Origin: an uncultured candidate division WPS-2 bacterium | GTDB taxonomy: Bacteria > Vulcanimicrobiota > Vulcanimicrobiia > Vulcanimicrobiales > Vulcanimicrobiaceae | Direction of reading: 5' to 3' | Assembly: GCA_937927945.1 (NCBI GenBank) | Contig: CALEYW010000072.1 | Location: 1 to 64,000, forward strand | Length of the DNA stretch: 64,000 nucleotides | Notes under the pieces: generated by a model | Told to the model about the DNA's origin: nothing | The model's database searches: none | Seen by the model: only the letters and a program-made list of their open reading frames with translations | Program-made: the position numbers and the translations under genes | Shown: in pieces, positions 17,818-26,603 of the stretch | Numbering within the stretch: position 1 is the first letter of the stretch | How the letters are laid out: the number at the start of each line of letters is the position of its first letter

Positions 17818-18794
17818 GCGCCGTCGCTCGCGCGAAGAAGTCCGCCGCAAGCGCGGTCGTCATCGACGGCCGCAGCGTGGCGCTGACCAACCAGGACAAG
17901 GTGCTCTTTCCGAACGACGGCTACACCAAGGGTGACCTGGTCGCATACTACCGCGCCGTCGCGCCGGTGATCTTGCCGTACTTGCGCGACAACCCGCTGA
18001 CCATGGAACGCTTTCCCGACGGCATCGGCGTCGCGCGCGGAATCTGGGAGAAACAGATGCCGCGCTACACGCCCGAGTGGGTGCACCGGGTCACGATCAA
18101 GCCGAGCACCTTCGAGCCGCGCGAGGTAACCTACGTCGTGGTCGACGACGAAGCCACCCTGGTGTGGGTCGCGAACCTCGCCGCGATCACGCTGCACATC
18201 TGGTACTCGCACGTGCCGACCATCGACGTACCGGACGTGATTCTGTTCGATCTCGATCCCGGCGAGCGCACTCCGCTCGCGCGCCTGGCGCGGGTCGCGC
18301 TCGCGTTTCGCGAAGAGCTGGCGAACGTCGGCATCCGCGCGTACGTGAAGACCACCGGCGGGATGGGGCTGCACGTGATCGTCCCGCTCGAGCCGCACTA
18401 CGACTACGACGTTGCGAAGGGCGTCTCGGAACTGGTCGCCCGGCGGATCAACGCCGTCCTGCCCAAGGAGACGACGCTCGAGCGCGCCATCGCGCGCCGG
18501 CCCGCGGACCGCGTCTATTTGGATTGGGTGCAGGTCGGCAAAGGCAAGACGTACGTCGCGCCGTTCAGCGTGCGGGCGCGCGACGGGGCGCCGGTCTCGA
18601 TGCCGCTCGCCTGGACGGAGGTGGAAGGCATGCGCCGCAAGCGCGCGCCGGAGACGACGGCGGAGATGCGGCGCTGGACGATCGCGAACGTCCCCAAGCT
18701 CGTCGCGGAGTACGGCGACCCCTGGCGCGCGGAAGGCTGGGCGCCGCAGGCCCTCGACGATGCCTTGAAGCGCGCCCGCGCGCTCTGGGACTAG
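17814..18794 (+). CDS. LigD polymerase domain protein (NHEJ primase-polymerase)
   Basis: A 326-residue archaeo-eukaryotic primase-like polymerase. Catalytic acidic motif ILFDLDPG (D146, D148), the TTGGMGLHVIVPL nucleotide-binding segment (about 184-196), YLDWVQVGKGKT with the third metal-ligand aspartate, and the family motif VWVANLAAITLH are all visible. It fills gaps and adds ribonucleotides at broken ends before ligation. Its ATG overlaps the ligD stop, so the two are translationally coupled and together equal a three-domain LigD. Ku follows about 115 bp downstream. Confidence 0.9.
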   Translation: MSAVARAKKSAASAVVIDGRSVALTNQDKVLFPNDGYTKGDLVAYYRAVAPVILPYLRDNPLTMERFPDGIGVARGIWEKQMPRYTPEWVHRVTIKPSTFEPREVTYVVVDDEATLVWVANLAAITLHIWYSHVPTIDVPDVILFDLDPGERTPLARLARVALAFREELANVGIRAYVKTTGGMGLHVIVPLEPHYDYDVAKGVSELVARRINAVLPKETTLERAIARRPADRVYLDWVQVGKGKTYVAPFSVRARDGAPVSMPLAWTEVEGMRRKRAPETTAEMRRWTIANVPKLVAEYGDPWRAEGWAPQALDDALKRARALWD

Positions 18795-18908
18795 CCCCCG
18801 GAGCCCGGCGACGGTTGGCCAACGGCTGCCGAGGGGAAGACTTCTGGCACGGCGGAGAAGAAAGGCGCGACGGCACGCGCTCGCTCGTTTTGGGAGTTCG
18901 ACGGAGAT

Positions 18909-19817
18909 ATGGCTGCACACGCGATTTGGTCCGGGGCGATCAACTTCGGCCTCGTCACGATTCCGGTCAAACTCTTCACCGCGGTTCGCACCAGCGATCT
19001 GCGCTTCAACTTCCTGCACACGAAAGACCAAGGCCGGATCTACAACGAGCGGCACTGCACCGTGTGCGGCGAGAAGGTCGAGTACAGCGACCTCGTGCGC
19101 GGCTACGAGTACGAGAAGGGCCGCTACGTCACGATCACCGACGACGACCTCAAAGCCGTGCGTCCCGAGGCGACGCAATCGGTGCAGATCATGCAGTTCG
19201 TCGAGCTCGACCAGATCGACCCGATGTTCTTCGACACGCCGTACTATCTCGAGCCGGAGAAGAAAGGCCGTCACGCGTACGCGCTGCTGCGCGACGCCCT
19301 GATCGACTCGGGCAAAGTCGCGATCGCCAGCGTCGTGATCCGCTCGCGCGAGCACCTCGCCGCGGTGAAGCCGAACGGGGAGGCGCTGGTGCTCGAGCTG
19401 ATGCACTTCTCCGACGAGCTGGTCGCGCCGAGCGCTTTCGATTTCCCGGCGCTGAACGAGAAGGTCGCCGACGCGGAAAAGAAGATCGCCAAACTGCTGA
19501 TCGACACGATGAGCGTCGAGAAATTCGAACCGGAACAGTTCCACGACAAGTATCGTGAAGACGTGCTGGCGATGATCGAGGCGCGCGCCAACGGCGAGTC
19601 CGTCGAAGCGCCTGAAGTGCATCGTCCCGCCGCGACCAACGTCGTCAATCTCATGGACGTGCTGCAGCGATCGCTCGAGCAGTCGAAAGCGCGCCGCGGC
19701 CGCGCGGGCGCGGCGAGCGGCGACGACGAGGACGCCGAGGCGAAGCCCCTCAAAAAGGGCGCGGCCCGCAAGAAAGCCGTGGCCGACAAACCGAAGCGGA
19801 AGAAGTCCGCCGCCTAG
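18909..19817 (+). CDS. ku: Non-homologous end joining protein Ku
   Basis: A 302-residue bacterial Ku. It opens with the canonical SGAINFGLVTIPVKLFTAV and FNFLHTKDQGRIYNERHCTVCGEKVEY, then YEYEKGRYVTITDDDL, and ends in a lysine/alanine-rich tail (KKGAARKKAVADKPKRKKSAA) like the extended C-termini that bind DNA in other Ku proteins. It forms homodimeric rings on DNA ends and recruits LigD. GGAG just upstream of the ATG serves as ribosome-binding site. The stop is convergent with the STAS gene, sharing CTAG at 19814-19817. Confidence 0.95.
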   Translation: MAAHAIWSGAINFGLVTIPVKLFTAVRTSDLRFNFLHTKDQGRIYNERHCTVCGEKVEYSDLVRGYEYEKGRYVTITDDDLKAVRPEATQSVQIMQFVELDQIDPMFFDTPYYLEPEKKGRHAYALLRDALIDSGKVAIASVVIRSREHLAAVKPNGEALVLELMHFSDELVAPSAFDFPALNEKVADAEKKIAKLLIDTMSVEKFEPEQFHDKYREDVLAMIEARANGESVEAPEVHRPAATNVVNLMDVLQRSLEQSKARRGRAGAASGDDEDAEAKPLKKGAARKKAVADKPKRKKSAA

Positions 19818-20179
19818 CGGGCCTGCTCTGTTCCCGTCTCGTCGGCCTCGCCGGCGCGTTCGCGGGGCTCCCGCCCAAGAGCGGCGACCGCGTGAGGCTC
19901 GCTGGAGTACACGGCGACTTTGTCTTTGATCCCCGGCAGGTTGAGCACGCGGGCCACCTCGCTTCCCGGTTCGACCAGCACGGCCACGGCGAACGGCCGG
20001 CGGCGCCGTTTGAAGAGCAGCAGCTCCGCGAGGAAGGTCGGGTCCACTCCGGTCGCTTCCCGCAGATCGACGAGGACGGGGAGGTCGGCGGGAGCGCGTT
20101 CGAACGCCGTGCGAAACTCAGGATACCGCTCGACAGCAAGCGCGCCTGCCAACGGCAAGCGCACGGTGCTATCGGCCAC
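19814..20179 (-). CDS. STAS-domain protein (anti-sigma factor antagonist-like)
   Basis: A 121-residue protein with a STAS-like fold: beta strand TVRLPLAGALAVERYPEF, PVLVDLREATGVDPTFLAELL and the C-terminal LNLPGIKDKVAVYSS. The position where SpoIIAA has its phosphorylated serine reads GVDPTFLAEL, so the usual serine is replaced (a Thr is adjacent). Regulation by phosphorylation is therefore uncertain. The GTG start at 20179 faces the divergent Crp/Fnr gene across a 147-bp region with direct repeats. No anti-sigma kinase is nearby. Confidence 0.65.
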   Translation of the reverse strand: MADSTVRLPLAGALAVERYPEFRTAFERAPADLPVLVDLREATGVDPTFLAELLLFKRRRRPFAVAVLVEPGSEVARVLNLPGIKDKVAVYSSEPHAVAALGREPRERAGEADETGTEQAR

Positions 20180-20248
20180 TGCAACGGGCGATAGTCTTCA
20201 CGTTGACCGCCCGATACCCGGGGACGTTCGCGCTCTATCCGGCATATT

Positions 20249-20270
20249 GGTAAAGTAACGGTAAAGTTCG
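20249..20270 (+). promoter_or_regulatory. Two 11-bp-period direct repeats between STAS and Crp/Fnr genes
   Basis: GGTAAAGTAAC is followed directly by GGTAAAGTTCG, an exact GGTAAAGT repeat with an 11-bp period. One-helical-turn direct repeats are typical binding sites of OmpR/PhoB-type response regulators. The pair lies in the divergent promoter region, 57 bp before the Crp/Fnr start. Confidence 0.4.
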
Positions 20271-20326
20271 GTGCGTCATAACACCTTTCTCCAGGGGCGA
20301 CGATCGTCAACGCGTCACGAACCAGC

Positions 20327-21058
20327 ATGGTCTCCCGCGAGCAGCCCTGCCGGCATTTCGGCAATCGGTTCCTCGACGCGCTTCCGCCGGACGCCGTCGA
20401 CGCGCTCGCTCGGGTCGCCGATCTGCGAACGTGGGCCGAGTGTGCCGAGCTCGCGCATCGCGGCGACCCCGTCGACTGCCTCTATTTTCCGATCAGCGGC
20501 GCGATCGCGCACGTCGAGTCGCAGGACGGTGTCCCGTCGGTCGAGGTGGCGGCGATCGACCGTGAGGGCGTCAGCGGGTTCGAGGCGCTCTTCGGCGTCG
20601 CCGCCGCCCAGTTCACCCGTGTGACGACGATCCCGCTGGCGGCCTTCTGCATCGACGTGCGGCCACTGCGCCGCATCTTCGAGAGCTCCGGCGCGTTTCG
20701 CCGGCTGCTCGGACGATACGCGATCGCCACGATCCGGCTGGCAGGCTTGCGCGCGGCATGCCGCGGCCACCACCTGCTGGAGCATCGGCTCGCCGGCTGG
20801 ATCGCCGCGCTGCACGCGACCTCGACCGGCCCAGAGTTGCGCGTGACGCATGCGCTGGCGGCACGGCTCCTCGGCGCCGAGCGCGCCGGCGTCACGCGCG
20901 CCTACGCGAGGCTCGCCGAGACGGGCGCGATCCGGTACGAGCGCGGGCGGATCCGGGTGCGCGGCGCCGGGCTCCTCGCGGCGGCTGCCTGCCCGTGTTT
21001 GGCGGAGTCGCGGGCCGTGCTCGACGCCGTCTACGAAGCATCGCCCGATTTCGGGTAG
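20327..21058 (+). CDS. Crp/Fnr family transcriptional regulator
   Basis: A 243-residue protein with an N-terminal cyclic-nucleotide-binding-like domain (RGDPVDCLYFPISGAIAHVE, about 46-67) and a C-terminal winged helix (LRVTHALAARLLGAERAGVTRAYARLAETGAI, about 172-205). The glycine-rich phosphate-binding cassette for cAMP (RSA) is not evident, and I see no FNR-type N-terminal cysteine cluster. The ligand is therefore unknown. Similar short-cassette regulators respond to redox or stress. The gene is convergent with the DHA2 exporter, with only 4 bp between the stops. Confidence 0.8.
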   Translation: MVSREQPCRHFGNRFLDALPPDAVDALARVADLRTWAECAELAHRGDPVDCLYFPISGAIAHVESQDGVPSVEVAAIDREGVSGFEALFGVAAAQFTRVTTIPLAAFCIDVRPLRRIFESSGAFRRLLGRYAIATIRLAGLRAACRGHHLLEHRLAGWIAALHATSTGPELRVTHALAARLLGAERAGVTRAYARLAETGAIRYERGRIRVRGAGLLAAAACPCLAESRAVLDAVYEASPDFG

Positions 21059-21062
21059 GTCG

Positions 21063-22640
21063 CTATTCGGGCAGTGCGGCAGCCTCGGCCGGACCTCCAC
21101 CGGTCTTGGTCCATTTCAGGAAGAACACCAGCGGCGTCGAGAGCACGAAGATCACCGCGCACAGGCGCAGGATCCCGTCGTACGAGATCACCGTCGCATT
21201 GACCATCACCATGCTGTAGAGTTCCGCGGCGGTTCCGTGCAAGTCGTGCAGGTACTGCTCGACGTTCGGGTTCGAGGACGTGACGCCCGACGCGAGCGCC
21301 ACGTAGGCTTGGTCCTGGTACCGCGTCTGCAGGAATTGCAGGATCGCGATGCCGAGCGATCCGCCGAGCTGCCGCACCAGCGTGTAGATTCCGGTCGCGT
21401 TCGCCATCTTCTCGCGTGCCACGTCGCCGAGCGTCGCAGTGGTCAGCGGAACGAACAGGAAGCCGAGCGCGAAGCCTTGCAGCGCGCGCGGCCAGAACAC
21501 GTCCCAGTAGCCGGCGTATTGGTTGATGTCGCCCATCCACCACGTGCTCACCGCGAACATCAGGAGCCCGGCGGCGATGACGGCCCGGCCGTCGAGCCGC
21601 TGCACCGCGCGCGAAGCGATCGGCATGCTGAGTGCCGTCGCGATCGCGCCCGGCAGCAGCGCCATCCCGGTCTGCGTCGCGCTGAAGCCCAGAACGTTCT
21701 GGAAGAACAGCGGCAGGATGAGCGCCGTCCCGAACAGGCCGAAGCCGCTGACGATGCCGATCACGGAGCCCGCGCTGAACGAGCGGTATTTGAAGACCTT
21801 CAGGTCGACCAGCGGACGCGGATCGCGCCACTCGCGGATGCAGAACGCGACGAGCGACACCACCGCGACGAAGGTGAGGATCACGATCGTCGACGACGAG
21901 AACCAGTCGTCGTGTTGTCCGCGTTCGAGAACGTACTGCACCGACGCGACGCCGGCGGTCAAGAGGCCGAGGCCGATCACGTCGACCGGGGAGCGGTCGC
22001 GCTTGAGGTATGCCGGGTCGCGGATGAACGCGAGCGTCATCAAGAACGCGACGATGCCGATCGGAATGTTGATGTAGAAGATCAGCTGCCAGCTGTAGTT
22101 GTCGACGATGATCCCGCCCAGCGTCGGACCGATCGCGGGACCGACCATCGCGCCCAAACCGAAGATCGCCATGGCACCGGAGCGCTTTTCCGGCGGGTAC
22201 GACTCGAACAGGATCGCTTGCGCCGTCGGCTGCAGCGCACCGCCGCCGAAGCCTTGGATCACGCGGTAGAACACCAGCTGCCAAACGTTCGTCGCCGTGC
22301 CGCAGAGCAGCGAGGCGAGCGTGAAGATCACGATGCAGGTGGCGTAGAAGTTGCGCCGCCCGAAACGCGCGGTCAGCCAGCCGTTGAGCGGCATGATGAT
22401 CACGTTGGCCAGGATGTAGCCGGTCGCGACCCAGCCGATCTCGTCGATCGACGAGCCCAGGTTGCCGGCCATGTTGGTGAGCGCCACGTTGACGATCGAC
22501 GTATCGATGATCGCCATGATCAGGCCCAGCATCACGGTCAGCGTGATCATCGAGAGCGGCGGGTTCGCTTTGCGGTCGGCGGTCCGCTCGGCTGCCGACA
22601 TCGCGGCCGAACCGCTTGGCGCGGCGAGGGACGCGCTCAT
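21063..22640 (-). CDS. DHA2-family (EmrB/QacA) MFS multidrug exporter
   Basis: A 525-residue, 14-helix major facilitator. Family motifs are MAIIDTSIVNVALTNMAG in TM1, GWLTARFGRRNFY in loop 2-3 (motif A) and GVQFFRVIQGFGGGALQPTAQAIL-like motif in TM4 (GFGGGALQPTAQAIL), followed by GPAIGPTLGGIIVDNYSWQLIFYINIPIG (motif C). It exports hydrophobic compounds in exchange for protons. The start is 42 bp from the divergent TetR gene, which probably represses it. No membrane-fusion partner (EmrA) is encoded beside it. Confidence 0.9.
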   Translation of the reverse strand: MSASLAAPSGSAAMSAAERTADRKANPPLSMITLTVMLGLIMAIIDTSIVNVALTNMAGNLGSSIDEIGWVATGYILANVIIMPLNGWLTARFGRRNFYATCIVIFTLASLLCGTATNVWQLVFYRVIQGFGGGALQPTAQAILFESYPPEKRSGAMAIFGLGAMVGPAIGPTLGGIIVDNYSWQLIFYINIPIGIVAFLMTLAFIRDPAYLKRDRSPVDVIGLGLLTAGVASVQYVLERGQHDDWFSSSTIVILTFVAVVSLVAFCIREWRDPRPLVDLKVFKYRSFSAGSVIGIVSGFGLFGTALILPLFFQNVLGFSATQTGMALLPGAIATALSMPIASRAVQRLDGRAVIAAGLLMFAVSTWWMGDINQYAGYWDVFWPRALQGFALGFLFVPLTTATLGDVAREKMANATGIYTLVRQLGGSLGIAILQFLQTRYQDQAYVALASGVTSSNPNVEQYLHDLHGTAAELYSMVMVNATVISYDGILRLCAVIFVLSTPLVFFLKWTKTGGGPAEAAALPE

Positions 22641-22682
22641 GACGCGAGCGTTCCCGTCCGTCGCGTTGTAGGTAATTTTTGC

Positions 22683-22698
22683 ATGACGATTAAGTCAT
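22683..22698 (+). promoter_or_regulatory. Palindrome in the DHA2-tetR divergent region
   Basis: ATGAC-GATTAA-GTCAT is a perfect 5-bp inverted repeat over 16 bp. It coincides with one possible start codon of the TetR gene (ATG 22683); if translation starts at ATG 22710 it lies in the 5' leader. Location between the divergent repressor and exporter starts makes it a candidate TetR operator. Confidence 0.4.
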
Positions 22699-23462
22699 CT
22701 TACCACAGCATGGCATACGAGGTTACGAAAACGATCGCCGGACGCGGCTATCGGTATCGGGTCGAAAGCGTCCGCGACGTGGAAACCGGCAAACGTCGGA
22801 GCCGCTGGACGTACCTCGGCCGGGTCGAGGTGCGGCCGAACTCCGGAGCGGCTCCGAAGCGGCGCAGCGACGCCGGCCGGCGGCTGCTCGACGCGCTCGA
22901 GCGTCTGCTCGAAACGCGCGACTTCGCCGCCGTCACCGCCGACGCGATCGCGACCGAAGCGGGTCTCGCGCACGGCACGTTCTACCGCCATTTTCGCGAC
23001 AAACGGGACGCGTTGCGCGCGGCGCTCGAGCGGCTGCGCGAAGAGCGCGGCCCGGGGAGCGAGGGACTGCGCGACGACGTCGCAACCGCCGCCGAGGCGC
23101 GCGCCGCGCTGCGTGCGATGGTCGAGCGGGTCCTGAACTCGCCGGCCGAGCACCCGGCATTGCTGCGCGCAAGCTACGCGCTCGTCGCCCGCGACGAGAA
23201 ACTGGCGTGCGAGCGGCGCGAGCGCAAGGCGCACGGCGGCACCGTCCTCGCCCGCCATCTCGCCGCGCTGACCGCGCGCGGGCTCGCCTCCGTGCGCGAT
23301 CCCGAAGCGACGGCCGCTGCGCTGCTCGCGATGGTCGACGGACTCTTTCGCGACGCGGTCCTGGACCGTAGCGCGCTCGACTCGCCGCGCATCGCCGCCG
23401 CGGCTGCGATCTTCGATCGAGCCGTGTTCGGCGCCGACCCGAGCACGCCGGCCGTCCCGTAA
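22683..23462 (+). CDS. TetR/AcrR family regulator with an extra N-terminal domain
   Basis: The TetR helix-turn-helix is at about residues 65-110 (RLLDALERLLETRDFAAVTADAIATEAGLAHGTFYRHFRDKRDAL), followed by an alpha-helical ligand domain. Unusually, about 50 residues precede it: AYEVTKTIAGRGYRYRVES, then TGKRRSRWTYLGRV. That segment resembles the short N-terminal beta-domain seen in IS1634-type transposases (Y..VES.R.GGK.RQR...LG). Total length is 259 residues from ATG 22683, or 250 from ATG 22710. Divergent from the DHA2 exporter, it is its likely repressor. What the N-terminal domain does is unknown. Confidence 0.8.
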   Translation: MTIKSSYHSMAYEVTKTIAGRGYRYRVESVRDVETGKRRSRWTYLGRVEVRPNSGAAPKRRSDAGRRLLDALERLLETRDFAAVTADAIATEAGLAHGTFYRHFRDKRDALRAALERLREERGPGSEGLRDDVATAAEARAALRAMVERVLNSPAEHPALLRASYALVARDEKLACERRERKAHGGTVLARHLAALTARGLASVRDPEATAAALLAMVDGLFRDAVLDRSALDSPRIAAAAAIFDRAVFGADPSTPAVP

Positions 23463-23511
23463 CCGCCTTTCGCACAAACGGTATTTCCTCTTTTGAGGCG
23501 AAAGAGCGAAC

Positions 23512-24707
<1,196 letters not shown>

Positions 24708-24711
<4 letters not shown>

Positions 24712-25385
24712 GCCGGCAGGATCCGCTCGAGCGGCTGCAGCTGAGCCTGCGCACCGGCGCGGCCGAACTGTACGTCGTGCGACACGCCGATGCCGTTCCG
24801 GAGTCCGACGACGCGTTCAAGATCTACGACGACTACGAAGCGCACCCGCTCAGCGCGCGCGGTCGCGCGCAGGCGGACGCTGTGGCGCAGCGTTTGGCCG
24901 AGCTCGAGTTGGGCGCGGTGTACGCGAGTCCGGTGAGACGAGCGCGCGAGACCGCCGAGGCGATCGCGGCCGCGGCGGGGCTGGAGGTGCGCGAAGAGCC
25001 GGACGTCACCGAGATCACGATCGGAACGACCGACGACTCGATGCCGCTGCGCGAGCGGCTGGCATGGCTCGCCATGATCGCGATGCGCGACGGTTCGTGG
25101 CGCGGGATCGAGGGGACCGAACCTTCGGCGCAGGTGCGCATGCGGATGCTGCGCGCGTTCGAGACGATCGCCGCGCGGCATCCGGGCGAACGGGTCGCGA
25201 TCGTCTCCCATGCCGGGGCGATCAACGCCGCGCTCGGCGCGATCGCGGTGAGCGATCACGACTTCCTCTTTCCGCTGGCGAACGCGTCGGTCTCGGTCGT
25301 GCGGGTCGGCGGCGGACGCAAGTTGCTGATGAGCGCGAACGACACCGCGCATCTGAGCGAGATTCCCTCGCGGTCGCGCGCATGA
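24708..25385 (+). CDS. Histidine phosphatase family protein in the ACAD operon
   Basis: A 225-residue phosphoglycerate mutase-like protein. The RHG-type motif is altered to [11 protein letters not shown] (about 22-32: R-H-A), as in SixA-like enzymes. Other conserved residues are [15 protein letters not shown] (about 73-87) and [14 protein letters not shown] (about 164-177). It starts at GTG 24708 with AAAGGGG upstream, overlapping the ACAD stop by GTGA, and its own stop overlaps the kinase start. The tight three-gene overlap implies a shared pathway; dephosphorylating a phosphorylated acyl intermediate is one possibility. Confidence 0.8.
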
Positions 25386-26446
25386 TGCAGCGTGACGCCG
25401 ACACGATCGACGTGCGCACGGAGGAGCGGCTCGATACGAGCCGCCTCGAGCCGTACCTCCACGAACACCTTGCCGGCGCCGCAGGCCCGCTCGAAGTGCG
25501 CCAGTTCGGCGGCGGCCACGCGAACTTGACCTACCTGGTGCGCTTCGGCGAACGCGAGTGGGTGCTGCGGCGTCCTCCGCTGGGGCCGGTCGTGCCGGGG
25601 TCGCACGACATGCGGCGCGAGTACCGCGTGCTCTCGACGCTCAACCCCGGCTATCCGCTGGCCCCGCAGGCGTATCTTCTGTGCACGGATCACGCGATCA
25701 TCGGTGCGGACTTCTTCGTGATGGAGCGGCGGCACGGCATCGCGTTCCGGCGCGAGGTCCCGCAGCCGTGGGTCGATCGGCCGCAGGTCCTGCGCGGCGT
25801 CGGCGAGAGCCTGATCGACAACCTCGCGCTGCTGCACTCCGTCGATCCGGCGAGCGTGGGCCTGGGCGATCTCGGTAAACCGGACGGCTACGTCGAGCGC
25901 CAGGTGAACGGCTGGATCGAGCGCTGGCACAACGCGCTCACCCCAGACGTCGGTCCGGCGGAACCCTTCACCGGCTGGCTGCGGCAGACGATCCCGGCCG
26001 CCCGGCGCAGCGCACTGCTGCACAACGACTACAAGCTGGACAACACGCTGCTCGATGCCGAGAATCCGGCCCAGACGATCGCGGTTCTCGATTGGGACAT
26101 GTGCACGCGCGGCGAGCCGCTGATGGACCTCGGCGAGACCCTCGCGCTCTGGGGTGAGAAGGGCGACGGCGCGAACGGGCTGCACGGCCGGATGCCGACC
26201 TGGCACGAGGGCTTCTTCTCACGGCGCGAGGCGGCGGAACGGTACGCGCGCAAGTCCGGCGCGGACCTCTCCGACCTGCACTGGTACGTCGTCTTCAACA
26301 TGTTTCGCTTCGGTGTGATCCTGCAGCAGATCTACATTCGCTACGTGCGCGGTCAAACGCACGACGAGCGCTTCCGGGAGATGGGCGACGCGGTGAACTC
26401 GATCACGCAGCGGGGTCTCGAGATGATCGAGAGCGGAGAGATCTAA
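25382..26446 (+). CDS. APH-family phosphotransferase (ACAD10/11 kinase-domain-like)
   Basis: A 354-residue kinase of the aminoglycoside phosphotransferase fold. N-lobe VRQFGGGHANLTYLVRF and WVLRRPPLGPVVPGSHDMRREYRVLS match the ACAD10/11-associated kinases. The catalytic loop is LLHNDYKLDN and the metal-binding aspartate is in VLDWDMCTRGEPLMDLG. Related kinases phosphorylate 4-hydroxyacyl-CoA (mammalian ACAD11, bacterial LvaA), allowing the dehydrogenase partner to continue beta-oxidation. ATG 25382 overlaps the previous stop; a second ATG follows directly. Antibiotic modification is very unlikely in this context. Confidence 0.85.
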   Translation: MMQRDADTIDVRTEERLDTSRLEPYLHEHLAGAAGPLEVRQFGGGHANLTYLVRFGEREWVLRRPPLGPVVPGSHDMRREYRVLSTLNPGYPLAPQAYLLCTDHAIIGADFFVMERRHGIAFRREVPQPWVDRPQVLRGVGESLIDNLALLHSVDPASVGLGDLGKPDGYVERQVNGWIERWHNALTPDVGPAEPFTGWLRQTIPAARRSALLHNDYKLDNTLLDAENPAQTIAVLDWDMCTRGEPLMDLGETLALWGEKGDGANGLHGRMPTWHEGFFSRREAAERYARKSGADLSDLHWYVVFNMFRFGVILQQIYIRYVRGQTHDERFREMGDAVNSITQRGLEMIESGEI

Positions 26447-26572
26447 CGGCGCACGTGTAGACCCAATATTGCTTCACGCCCGTCATCTGCGTTGTGCGCG
26501 TCGGGTGGCAAGCCTTGGGCCGCGGCTTCCGTGAATGCGAACGTGCGCGGTACGTGACCGTGCGTGACGAGG

Positions 26573-26595
26573 CCCCTCGACAAGTTCGGGGTGAC
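26573..26595 (+). repeat. REP-like dispersed repeat, copy 1
   Basis: CCCCTCGACAAGTTCGGGGT (then GAC) lies in the 157-bp gap between the kinase gene and the CoA-transferase gene. A similar 23-bp sequence with the same CGACAAG.TC..GGTGAC core occurs at 55366-55388. Repeats of this type are common extragenic elements in many bacterial genomes; the gap otherwise holds nothing recognisable. Confidence 0.5.
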
Positions 26596-26603
26596 ACGCG
26601 ACG

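Noticed and set aside
15973..17850. Very long open frame on the minus strand opposite LigD
   Set aside because: It is arginine-rich shadow coding opposite a clear LigD gene. High-G+C DNA often leaves the antisense frame open; no homology or domain was seen.
17517..19622. Long minus-strand frame opposite LigD-polymerase and Ku
   Set aside because: The sense strand carries all diagnostic motifs; the antisense product is a low-complexity shadow.
22671..22704. Second inverted repeat GGTAA...TTACC around the DHA2/tetR palindrome
   Set aside because: The two halves are not centred on the same axis as the ATGAC/GTCAT palindrome, so it is probably coincidence.
25382..26446. Aminoglycoside resistance gene
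   Set aside because: The fold is APH-like, but its sequence features and operon partners match ACAD10/11-type kinases rather than antibiotic-modifying enzymes.
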